Assembly (NCBI RefSeq): GCF_014197265.1
Contig: NZ_JACIFH010000001.1
Location: 1,364,001-1,428,000 of the forward strand
Direction of reading: 5' to 3'
From: Microbacterium invictum
Lineage (GTDB): Bacteria; Actinomycetota; Actinomycetes; Actinomycetales; Microbacteriaceae
DNA length: 64,000 bases
Under the pieces are notes generated by a model. That model was not told the DNA's origin and did not search any database. It saw nothing but the letters and a program-made list of their open reading frames with translations. Both the position numbers and the translations under genes were made by a program. Shown piece after piece: positions 56,772 to 63,129 of this stretch (the stretch's first letter is position 1; each line of letters opens with the position of its first letter).

Positions 56772-57781
56772 TCGGTCTCCCAAAGGGTATATGCGGTGAC
56801 GGAGCCGGCGGGCAGCCGGTCCAACGGAGCGAGACGGACATCTTCCGTGCCGACGATCCGCCCGGTCTCCCCAGAGACAAGCAGGAGGTGGCGAAAGTCA
56901 GGGTTGAGAGTCGAGTCGGCTCCGAGAACGATCACTGGGCGCCCGCCTCGATCCGTGGCTTCGCCGACGAATTCAAGGCCGGAAGCAGCGCGCAACATGT
57001 CCAGCAGGTGGTGATGCTGAGCATCGGTCATCGTCCACGAATGGAATAATCCGTCAATACCGATCATCAGCGCGGAAGCAGACGGCCTCTCGGGCACGCC
57101 GAACGCAGTGAGCACGGCGCGCATGTCGTCGTAAGACTCGCCGGGATCGTCATCGACCGGTGGCGGGTCGAACCCGCCGGGGCCGTGTGTCACATCGTGG
57201 AGGACTGTGCCGGGTTCTGGCGCCGCGAGCTGTCCTTCTGGCGGTGTCGACCCGTCGGCGAGATACGGCACTCCGGCGACCACGAGCATGCGGCCGGATC
57301 CGTCATACTCCCAGGCGAAAGTCGTGACCTCCGGAGCGATCGTCGCCGTCCGGGTACCGTCGGCGGCCTCGTCGAGATGGAGATACCAGCCCACCGCGTG
57401 CGTGCGACGTTCAATCGCAGCCGGCCCGCTGGTCGCTGTGAGGCGACGTTGCGCCATATCGATCACCTCGTCCACCCCGATCGCCAGCGGCGATACCTGC
57501 AGCGGTGCGGGCGTCAATGCCACGGCCCGTGACGGCGCCACCCATGGCCATACGAGGACGAATGCCACCAGTATGACTGCGGCTGTGAGGAGGACCTGCG
57601 CGGTGGGGGCGCGCCTCGTCGACGACACCAGAGAGTGCGACCCCGTGGCCATGATCCTGTCTCGCAGCGCGATCTCGTCGGCAGTCAGCGGGCGATCTAC
57701 CCGTTGACCGCGCAGCGGATCGAGCGAGGCGATCATCGCGTCCAGTTCGTCGTCATCGACTCGATGCTGATCGAACGTCAT
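56768..57781 (-). CDS. Membrane anti-sigma-like protein (CU044_5270-like)
   Basis: 337 residues. About 58 N-terminal cytoplasmic residues (HRVDDDELDAMIASLDPLRGQ), one membrane span (about 61-83), then about 250 extracytoplasmic residues with HAVGWYLHLDEAADG, TTFAWEYDGSGRMLVVAG and FEFVGE-like strands. This layout is that of the CU044_5270-type proteins encoded next to actinobacterial ECF sigma factors. It overlaps the sigma-factor gene by 29 bases. Role as sigma antagonist and envelope sensor is inferred from context. Confidence 0.72.
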   Translation of the reverse strand: MTFDQHRVDDDELDAMIASLDPLRGQRVDRPLTADEIALRDRIMATGSHSLVSSTRRAPTAQVLLTAAVILVAFVLVWPWVAPSRAVALTPAPLQVSPLAIGVDEVIDMAQRRLTATSGPAAIERRTHAVGWYLHLDEAADGTRTATIAPEVTTFAWEYDGSGRMLVVAGVPYLADGSTPPEGQLAAPEPGTVLHDVTHGPGGFDPPPVDDDPGESYDDMRAVLTAFGVPERPSASALMIGIDGLFHSWTMTDAQHHHLLDMLRAASGLEFVGEATDRGGRPVIVLGADSTLNPDFRHLLLVSGETGRIVGTEDVRLAPLDRLPAGSVTAYTLWETE

Positions 57782-58283
57782 ACTCCACCCCCCCGGAATG
57801 CGGCTCGTCGCTGGCAGTCGGCCACACTTCGCGCAACGCAGCGCGTGCGCGACTCGCCCGTTTCCATACCGCTGGCTCGGAGCATCCGAGCACAACCGCG
57901 GCGTCAGCCGCCGACATCTCATCCCAGATGATCAGTTGAAGAACCACCCGGTGTACCTCCGCGAGTCTGTCCCACGCTACGTCGAGATCCCTCAGGAGTG
58001 GATCGGCATCGTCTGCCACGTTCACCACGGCGTGGTCACGCAGGGCAGCGCGCTCACGTTCACCCTCACGCGCTGCACGGTTGATTGCGAACCCCGCAGC
58101 GCGAACGAGCCAACCGACGGGGTTCGGGTGATCTGCCGGGAGTTTTTCCCACGCGAGTTGGAACGCCTCCGAGCAGATGTCCTCGGCTCGCTGGTCATCG
58201 CCGACACGCCGGCGCGCGTATCGCCACACCGGTCGCCACGCATGTTCGTACAGCGCAGCGAACTCGTCGCGGGTCAGCGTCAT
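57753..58283 (-). CDS. ECF-type RNA polymerase sigma factor
   Basis: 176 residues. Region 2 at about 8-48 (FAALYEHAWRPVWRYARRRVGDDQRAEDICSEAFQLAWEKL) and region 4 at about 100-152 (DVAWDRLAEVHRVVLQLIIWDEMSAADAAVVLGCSEPAVWKRASRARAAL); no regions 1 or 3. AAGGA lies 6 bases before the ATG. It probably recognises the shared element P1-P3, including P2 at its own promoter (autoregulation). The anti-sigma-like gene overlaps its 3' end. Confidence 0.9.
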   Translation of the reverse strand: MTLTRDEFAALYEHAWRPVWRYARRRVGDDQRAEDICSEAFQLAWEKLPADHPNPVGWLVRAAGFAINRAAREGERERAALRDHAVVNVADDADPLLRDLDVAWDRLAEVHRVVLQLIIWDEMSAADAAVVLGCSEPAVWKRASRARAALREVWPTASDEPHSGGVEYDVRSASSR

Positions 58284-58972
58284 CGTGGTCCTTGTGCCGG
58301 GACCGCCATGGCCCCCTCACCATGTATATGTCGGATTCGGCAGAATCCTGACATCTGCGGCTCGAACGATTTCAGATCGGTACACCGAGCATCGCTCCTC
58401 GAGTCAGTTGTCTCCCCAGGTGTCCATCGGATCTGGGCAGGAGCGACGCACGATCGGATCATCGACATGGGTGTCGCCGCGATTGGCGCCAGTCCGTACA
58501 GGTCGATGGCTTCTGCCCGTTCGAAGAGAGCGTCGCTGAACACTTGATAGGTCGGCAACTCCGGAGGAATGAGTCCGAGTTCAACCAGGCACGCGCGAAG
58601 TCCTTGCTGCGCCGCATACTCGCTCTCGGCCAACGCCGGGGTGATGGGCGCGGCCTGCGTCGTCCCTACGCCGGCGGCCTCCGCACATTCAGCGTCATCT
58701 GCACGATAAACCTCGAGCTGCTCGGGCGGCGTCTCGACGCTGAACCCGCCGTTACCCACGTACTCGACATCCCAGCCGCGCTGCGCGAGACACTCACCCA
58801 CCGCGCGAGCCACCTCGTCGGGAGTGCGGGGCGTCATCTCTGCCCCGGGTGCCATCGAGGCTGCGGCTGACGCAGACTCCCGCGAAGCGCCAGGTGCCGG
58901 GGAACCAGCGGCACACCCGCCAACCGCGAGAATCGCGGCCAGAACCCCTCCTGCCGCAAGACGCCTGCTCAC
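58280..58972 (-). CDS. Lipoprotein A: paralogue of lipoprotein B, frameshifted near its 3' end
   Basis: 230 residues as it stands, GTG start. Lipobox VGGC with Cys20, Ala/Ser/Pro-rich linker, then CLAQRGWDVEYVG (Cys61), RADDAECAEAAG (Cys96), RACLVELGLIPPELPTYQ (Cys128), matching lipoprotein B step by step. After about residue 160 the match ends. In the -1/+2 frame the DNA reads SCPDPMDTWGDN-stop (58404), which matches LTCADPFETFGQNG of lipoprotein B. The real product was therefore probably about 189 residues; the present frame runs through promoter P2. No EF-hand is present here. Confidence 0.7.
   Translation of the reverse strand: MSRRLAAGGVLAAILAVGGCAAGSPAPGASRESASAAASMAPGAEMTPRTPDEVARAVGECLAQRGWDVEYVGNGGFSVETPPEQLEVYRADDAECAEAAGVGTTQAAPITPALAESEYAAQQGLRACLVELGLIPPELPTYQVFSDALFERAEAIDLYGLAPIAATPMSMIRSCVAPAQIRWTPGETTDSRSDARCTDLKSFEPQMSGFCRIRHIHGEGAMAVPAQGPR
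58323..58352 (-). promoter_or_regulatory. Candidate ECF-sigma promoter P2 (sigma factor gene)
   Basis: GTCAGGATTC (58343-58352), 14 bases ending CGACA, then TATACA (58323-58328), 40 bases upstream of the sigma start. The spacer and -35 also form an imperfect dyad (58329-58353). It lies inside the present lipoprotein A frame but after that gene's probable ancestral stop. Confidence 0.65.
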
Positions 58973-58975
58973 ACT

Positions 58976-59005
58976 TCTTTATGTCGAAACACGGAGAAAC
59001 CTGAC
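58976..59005 (-). promoter_or_regulatory. Candidate ECF-sigma promoter P1 (lipoprotein A)
   Basis: GTCAGGTTTC (58996-59005), 14 bases ending CGACA, then TAAAGA (58976-58981). The GTG start of lipoprotein A is only three bases further on, which suggests a leaderless transcript. Confidence 0.65.
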
Positions 59006-59043
59006 CTGATGAGTGCCCGACCATTGAATCAAGAGCGCACACA

Positions 59044-59083
59044 CGCAAGCGGGGTGGATGCCGTGGCATCCACCCCGCTTGCG
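59044..59083 (-). terminator. Perfect 19-bp hairpin terminator of the YceI gene
   Basis: The arm at 59044-59062 (CGCAAGCGGGGTGGATGCC) pairs perfectly with 59065-59083 around a 2-base centre, starting 12 bases after the YceI stop. The core GTGGATGCC-GT-GGCATCCAC is shared with the hairpin at 59783-59832. Confidence 0.85.
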
Positions 59084-59094
59084 AAGTCGAACGA

Positions 59095-59661
59095 TCAGGC
59101 CTGCAGTGAGCCCTGCAGGTCGAGCGTGATGGTCACGTCCTTGCCGACCAGGACACCGCCGGTCTCGAGCGCGGCGTTCCAGGTGAGGCCGAAGTCCTCG
59201 CGGTTGATGACCGTCTTCGCGGTCGCGCCGGCCTTGTAGTTGCCCCACGGGTCGGTGCCGAAGCCGCCGAACTCGAGCTCGAAAGTTACCGGCTTGGTGA
59301 CGCCGTGGATGGTGAGGTCACCGTCGACGAGGAAGTCGTCGCCGGCGACGCGCACGCCGGTCGAGACGAAGTCGATCGTCGGGTAGGTCTCGATGTCGAA
59401 GAAGTCGCCCGAGCGCAGGTGGGTGTCGCGGCCCTCGTCCTTGGTGTTGATCGACGCGGCGTCGGCGCTGGCGGTGACCTGCACCTCGAGCGGGTTGGCG
59501 GGGGCGACGATTGTGGCGCTGCTCACGCTGAAGGAGCCGCGCACCTTCGAGATCATCATGTGGCGGACGCTGAACGAGATCTCGCTGTGCGCGGGGTCGA
59601 GCACCCAGGTGCCTGCCTTGTAGCCGGGGATTTCGATGGCGGTGGTCGTGGTGTCGGTCAT
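59095..59661 (-). CDS. YceI-family protein
   Basis: 188 residues without a signal peptide. Lipocalin-like YceI domain: YKAGTWVLDPAHSEISFSVRHMMISKVRGSF, DGDLTIHGVTKPVTFELEFGG, ktVINREDFGLTWN. YceI proteins bind polyprenoid or other lipids. Here the protein appears cytoplasmic, as in other Microbacteriaceae. Single-gene transcript with its own hairpin terminator. Confidence 0.9.
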   Translation of the reverse strand: MTDTTTTAIEIPGYKAGTWVLDPAHSEISFSVRHMMISKVRGSFSVSSATIVAPANPLEVQVTASADAASINTKDEGRDTHLRSGDFFDIETYPTIDFVSTGVRVAGDDFLVDGDLTIHGVTKPVTFELEFGGFGTDPWGNYKAGATAKTVINREDFGLTWNAALETGGVLVGKDVTITLDLQGSLQA

Positions 59662-59782
59662 GAGGGGTGGCCTTTCGGTCAGGGAGTCGGTCTGCGAAGG
59701 TTCAACGCGTCCGCGCGATATCTATTCCAGAGAATGTAAAAAAGTTCTGGGGCTTGTTGAAGACCTGACCGGACGCCCGGAC

Positions 59783-59832
59783 CGAACGTGACAGGGGGTG
59801 GATGCCGTGGCATCCACCCCCTGTCACGTTCG
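59783..59832 (-). terminator. Perfect 24-bp hairpin terminator of the FKBP gene
   Basis: The arms 59783-59806 and 59809-59832 are exact reverse complements with a 2-base centre, 8 bases after the FKBP stop. The central core is identical to that of the terminator at 59044-59083. Confidence 0.85.
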
Positions 59833-59839
59833 AAGTCTG

Positions 59840-60208
59840 TCAGCCGACCTGCTCGAGGTCGATCACGAAGACGAGCGTCTTGCCGCCGAGGAAGTGACCG
59901 CCGGCGGGGCCATATGCCAGGTGCGGCGGGATGACCAGCTCACGGCGCCCGCCGACCTTCATGCCCGGGATGCCGTCCTGCCAGCCCTGGATGAGGCCTC
60001 GGAGCGGGAATTGGATGGTCTCGCCACGGCTCCACGAGGAGTCGAACTCTTCGCCGGTGTCGTACTCGACGCCGAGGTAGTGGACGGTCACGGTGTCGCC
60101 GGGCTTCGCCTCGGTGCCGTCGCCCACGATGATGTCGCGGATGACGAGCTCGGCGGGGGCGGCGCCTTCGGGCGCGTCGATCTCGGGCTTGGTGCGGTCG
60201 GTGCTCAT
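59840..60208 (-). CDS. FKBP-type peptidyl-prolyl isomerase
   Basis: 122 residues, single FKBP domain: VTVHYLGVEYDTGEEFDSSW, RGETIQFPLRGLIQGWQDGIPGMKVGGRRELVIPPHLAYG, LVFVIDLEQV. It has no signal peptide, so it is cytoplasmic. The usual hydrophobic pocket residues are present. It catalyses proline cis-trans isomerisation in protein folding. ATG at 60208 begins the domain. Confidence 0.93.
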   Translation of the reverse strand: MSTDRTKPEIDAPEGAAPAELVIRDIIVGDGTEAKPGDTVTVHYLGVEYDTGEEFDSSWSRGETIQFPLRGLIQGWQDGIPGMKVGGRRELVIPPHLAYGPAGGHFLGGKTLVFVIDLEQVG

Positions 60209-60289
60209 ACATCCATCCAAGCACGCCCGCCGCCGCCGTGGGACCTCTTGACACCGTCGAAGCGCCGCGGTGACAATGGGGGCAGACCA

Positions 60290-60340
60290 ACTCAGCGCTC
60301 GGGAGACACGCCGGCATCGCCGCGGCACCGAGCGCTGAGT
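60290..60340. repeat. 13-bp inverted repeat downstream of the PrsW gene
   Basis: ACTCAGCGCTCGG (60290-60302) and its exact reverse complement (60328-60340), 25-base loop, lie 20 bases beyond the PrsW-like gene's stop. Probable terminator of that gene. Confidence 0.55.
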
Positions 60341-60360
60341 CTTGTTGTGGGCGGCCCCGC

Positions 60361-61518
60361 TCAGCGCGCCATCAGCTGTGCACGCGCCGCCGTGGCACGG
60401 GCGAGGTACACCCGCTCGTCGTCCGCGGCCTGCAGGTCGCGACCCGACAGGGCGCGCTGGCGAGCGGCGGCCAGCGACGTCGCCTCGGCGATGAACCGCC
60501 GCATGAGCCCCGACCGGTCGCCGGGCAGGCTGCGCGCCCACGTCATGCCCTGACGGCGGCCGCGAGGCGTCGCGAGCATCTGCACCTCGGTCGGGGTGAA
60601 CCAGCCGGCGACGGCGTACTCCCCCAGCCGATCGCGCGTGAGCCGCGCCTCTTCACGACGCAGCAGGATGATGCCGACGATGAAGCAGATGAACAGGGGC
60701 ACCTGAAGGGTGAAGTACAGCAGGAAGAAGTCGGCGAACATCGCCGAGCCGTTCCAGAACGCGTGCAGGATCGTTGCGCCGGCGATGCCCGCCAGCCAGT
60801 ATCCCCCGGCCGTCCGGCCTTGCCGCACCGCACGGCCGAGCAGGAACCCCGTGACGGCTGTGAACATGGCGTGCGCGAACGGCGACATGATCCCGCGCAT
60901 GAAGAAGGTCATCGTGACGTCGGTCACGCCGCCCTCGATGAGGCTCGTGGCGAAGTAGAGGATGTTCTCGGTGAACGCGAACCCGGCGCCCACGAGCGCG
61001 CCGTAGACGACGCCGTCGACAGGTCCGTCGAACGCGCGACGGCCGATCACGAGAATCAGGAGCACGCCGAGACCCTTCGCCAGCTCTTCGACCAGCGGCG
61101 CCTGGATGACCGTCGAGAACGTCTCGCGCACCGGCGACGCGTCGACGCCGATGGCGAGGGTTATCAGCGCGTCGACCAGCAGCGCGAGCGCGACGGCGGC
61201 GATCGCTCCCCAGGCGACGGCGAAGACCGTCAGCGACCGCGGTTCGGGTTCCCACCGGTCGACCAGCCGTACCGTCAGCAGCACGCCGGTGAGCGGGATC
61301 AGGGCCAGCACCATGCCGATGACCGACGCGGCGGTCCCGAGGAAGGTCAGCAGGTAGGCGGCGAGCGCGATGAGCAGGACGATGAGGATGCCGAAGCCCC
61401 ACAGCGGCGCCGACCGCCCCTTGCGGGCTGGAACCGGCAGCGGCGGCGCGACCGGCGCCGGTGAGATCGGCGCCCCCGCACCGTGCTCGGGCTGCGCGAG
61501 AGGCGACGGGTAGATCAT
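60361..61518 (-). CDS. PrsW-family intramembrane metalloprotease
   Basis: 385 residues. A proline-rich N-terminus, about eight membrane spans and a cytoplasmic tail of about 90 residues. CPBP/PrsW-type active-site residues: Glu144-Glu145-x2-Lys148 (PLVEELAKGLG), FAFTENILYFA and the histidine in PFAHAMFTAVTG. PrsW cleaves anti-sigma factors in Bacillus. It is 2 kb from the ECF module in the accessory block, but there is no evidence of a link. Confidence 0.88.
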   Translation of the reverse strand: MIYPSPLAQPEHGAGAPISPAPVAPPLPVPARKGRSAPLWGFGILIVLLIALAAYLLTFLGTAASVIGMVLALIPLTGVLLTVRLVDRWEPEPRSLTVFAVAWGAIAAVALALLVDALITLAIGVDASPVRETFSTVIQAPLVEELAKGLGVLLILVIGRRAFDGPVDGVVYGALVGAGFAFTENILYFATSLIEGGVTDVTMTFFMRGIMSPFAHAMFTAVTGFLLGRAVRQGRTAGGYWLAGIAGATILHAFWNGSAMFADFFLLYFTLQVPLFICFIVGIILLRREEARLTRDRLGEYAVAGWFTPTEVQMLATPRGRRQGMTWARSLPGDRSGLMRRFIAEATSLAAARQRALSGRDLQAADDERVYLARATAARAQLMAR

Positions 61519-61583
61519 GCGGTTCAGCCTATGGTTACCATCAGCGCCAGCCCGCGCGCGTGCGCGACCGGTAGCCTGGAACG

Positions 61584-62468
61584 ATGCGCTTCGCCCACGT
61601 CATCGCCGCCGGAGCCACCCCCGAAATGAGCGTCTCGCGGCTCGCGGTCATCCAGGATGACCGCGCCCTGCCGGTCGCCGGACTGTTCGAAGGTGCGCCT
61701 TCGCGGCTGCAGTCCCTGATCGAGGGCGGCGACCCGCTGCTGGCCCGCGTGCGTGAGGCCGCGGCGGCCGCGGACGTGGCCTCGTGGCATCCACTTGACG
61801 CGTTCTCCTTTGCCTCGGCCGTCCAGACGCCGCCGGTGATCCTCGCAGTCGGCCTGAACTATGCCGCGCACTCCAGCGAGCTGGGGCTGAAGGCCGACAA
61901 GGCGCCGACCGTGTTCGTGCTGTGGCCGAACTCGCTCACCGCGCACGATGCCACGACCACGTGGCCGCGGACTCTGAGCGAATCGGTGGATTACGAGGCT
62001 GAGCTCGGCGTCATCATCGGCGCTCCCGCGCGTGACGTCACCGAGGAGAACGCCCTCGACCACGTGTGGGGCTACACGGTCGTCAACGACATCACCGCCC
62101 GCGACATCCAGTTCTCCGAAGCGCAGTGGTCGCGCTGCAAGTCGTTCGACGGGTTCACCCCGACCGGCCCGTTCGTGGTCACCGCGGATGAGATCGCCGA
62201 TCCCCAGGATCTGCACATCTGGGCGATCGTGGACGGCCAGACCGTGCAGGACGCGAACACGGGGCAGATGATCCGCTCGGTCGCGACGCTCGTCGCGCAC
62301 CTGTCGCAGTCGGCGACGCTGCTGCCGGGCACGCTGATCTCCACCGGCAGCCCGGGCGGAGCCGGCTACTCGCGCGACCCGCAGATCTTCCTGCGCGACC
62401 GCTCGACCGTGACGGTCGGGATCGACGGCATCGGTCAGCTGACGACGCATTGCCGTATCGACGGCTGA
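61584..62468 (+). CDS. Fumarylacetoacetate hydrolase-family protein
   Basis: 294 residues. FAH C-terminal domain with PPVILAVGLNYAAHSSELGL, metal-binding SVDYEAELGVIIGAPARDV, WGYTVVNDITARDIQ, FDGFTPTGPFVVTADEI and ISTGSPGGAGYSRDP. Members hydrolyse or decarboxylate beta-dicarbonyl compounds in aromatic or sugar catabolism; the substrate is not evident. A hairpin follows its stop near 62475-62511. Confidence 0.9.
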   Translation: MRFAHVIAAGATPEMSVSRLAVIQDDRALPVAGLFEGAPSRLQSLIEGGDPLLARVREAAAAADVASWHPLDAFSFASAVQTPPVILAVGLNYAAHSSELGLKADKAPTVFVLWPNSLTAHDATTTWPRTLSESVDYEAELGVIIGAPARDVTEENALDHVWGYTVVNDITARDIQFSEAQWSRCKSFDGFTPTGPFVVTADEIADPQDLHIWAIVDGQTVQDANTGQMIRSVATLVAHLSQSATLLPGTLISTGSPGGAGYSRDPQIFLRDRSTVTVGIDGIGQLTTHCRIDG

Positions 62469-62474
62469 AAAGCG

Positions 62475-62511
62475 GAACGGCGGCGGATGCCGGAGCACCC
62501 ACCGCCGCTCG
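62475..62511. terminator. Imperfect GC-rich hairpin between convergent genes
   Basis: An arm at 62475-62486 (GAACGGCGGCGG) pairs with 62500-62511 with two mismatches, between the FAH-family and DUF4190 gene stops. A bidirectional terminator is plausible. Confidence 0.4.
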
Positions 62512-62523
62512 ATGAGGTTCGGA

Positions 62524-63045
62524 TCAGCGTCCGGCCTGGTTCAGCACCTCTTCGCACGACAGCTGCTGGCCCCACACCTCGATGTAGCCGGTGCCGCCGT
62601 TCGCGATGCACGCCTCGACCTGCGAGTTGATGTCACCGACGGCGCTGGCGAAAAGGGTGAAGACCACAATGCCGACGATCACGCCGAGCACGATCAGCAC
62701 CGAACTCACGATGATCGCGGCGAGCGCCATGCCGTTCTTCTGACCGGCCTTCTTGCTCTGGACGAGCGCGACGATGCCGAGGATCAGACCGACCAGCTGC
62801 AGGCCGATGGGAACGATCGCGAGGATGAGCGCCACGATGCCCATCGTCTTGCCGGGGTTGACCGGCTGCGGCGCGCCGTAACCCTCGGTCGGATAGGCAG
62901 GCGCCGCATACGCGGGAGCCGCACCGGGCTGCTCGGGGGCCGAAGCGCCGTAAGCCGGCGCCTGATACGAGGCCGGGTCGCCTGCGGGGGGCTGGTATGC
63001 GGGCGGCTGGTCGCCGGACGGCGTGGGGTTCTGGGGGTCGGTCAT
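62524..63045 (-). CDS. DUF4190-containing small membrane protein
   Basis: 173 residues from the ATG at 63045 (AGGAGG 4 bases upstream). Pro/Ala/Tyr-rich cytoplasmic half (QPPAYQPPAGDPASYQAPAYG), then two membrane spans in the DUF4190 pattern (MGIVALILAIVPIGLQLVGLILGIVAL, KNGMALAAIIVSSVLIVLGVIVGIVVF) and a short tail with two cysteines. Function unknown. Leftward between convergent FAH and divergent aspartase genes. Confidence 0.85.
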   Translation of the reverse strand: MTDPQNPTPSGDQPPAYQPPAGDPASYQAPAYGASAPEQPGAAPAYAAPAYPTEGYGAPQPVNPGKTMGIVALILAIVPIGLQLVGLILGIVALVQSKKAGQKNGMALAAIIVSSVLIVLGVIVGIVVFTLFASAVGDINSQVEACIANGGTGYIEVWGQQLSCEEVLNQAGR

Positions 63046-63129
63046 GAGGCCTCCTAAGTCGTGCACGGGTGATCCCGGCAGTGCGAAACTAGCCGATCAT
63101 GCGGTTGCGGCGCAGTATGCGCGCCGCAA

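Larger units (their letters stand above)
52315..59005 (-). other. Accessory nine-gene block: ECF sigma module, secreted and lipoproteins, ABC export triad
   Basis: Nine leftward genes with mostly overlapping ends and three copies of one promoter-like element (58976-59005, 58323-58352, 56244-56273). The stretch about 55.2-59.0 kb is visibly poorer in GC than its flanks; some 60-base lines are near 50%. No GGATGCC/GGCATCC heptamer occurs between about 54.1 and 59.05 kb, against roughly one per 0.7 kb elsewhere. These features suggest acquisition as a unit. Details are in the individual entries. Confidence 0.7.

Noticed and set aside
60209..60360. Possible tRNA or small RNA gene at the 13-bp inverted repeat
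   Set aside because: No cloverleaf, anticodon arm or T-loop sequence can be formed; a terminator explains the hairpin.
60361..61518. PrsW-like protease as the protease of the nearby anti-sigma-like protein
   Set aside because: It lies outside the block, beyond two unrelated genes, has no P1-P3-type promoter that I can see, and PrsW-like genes are common in this family.
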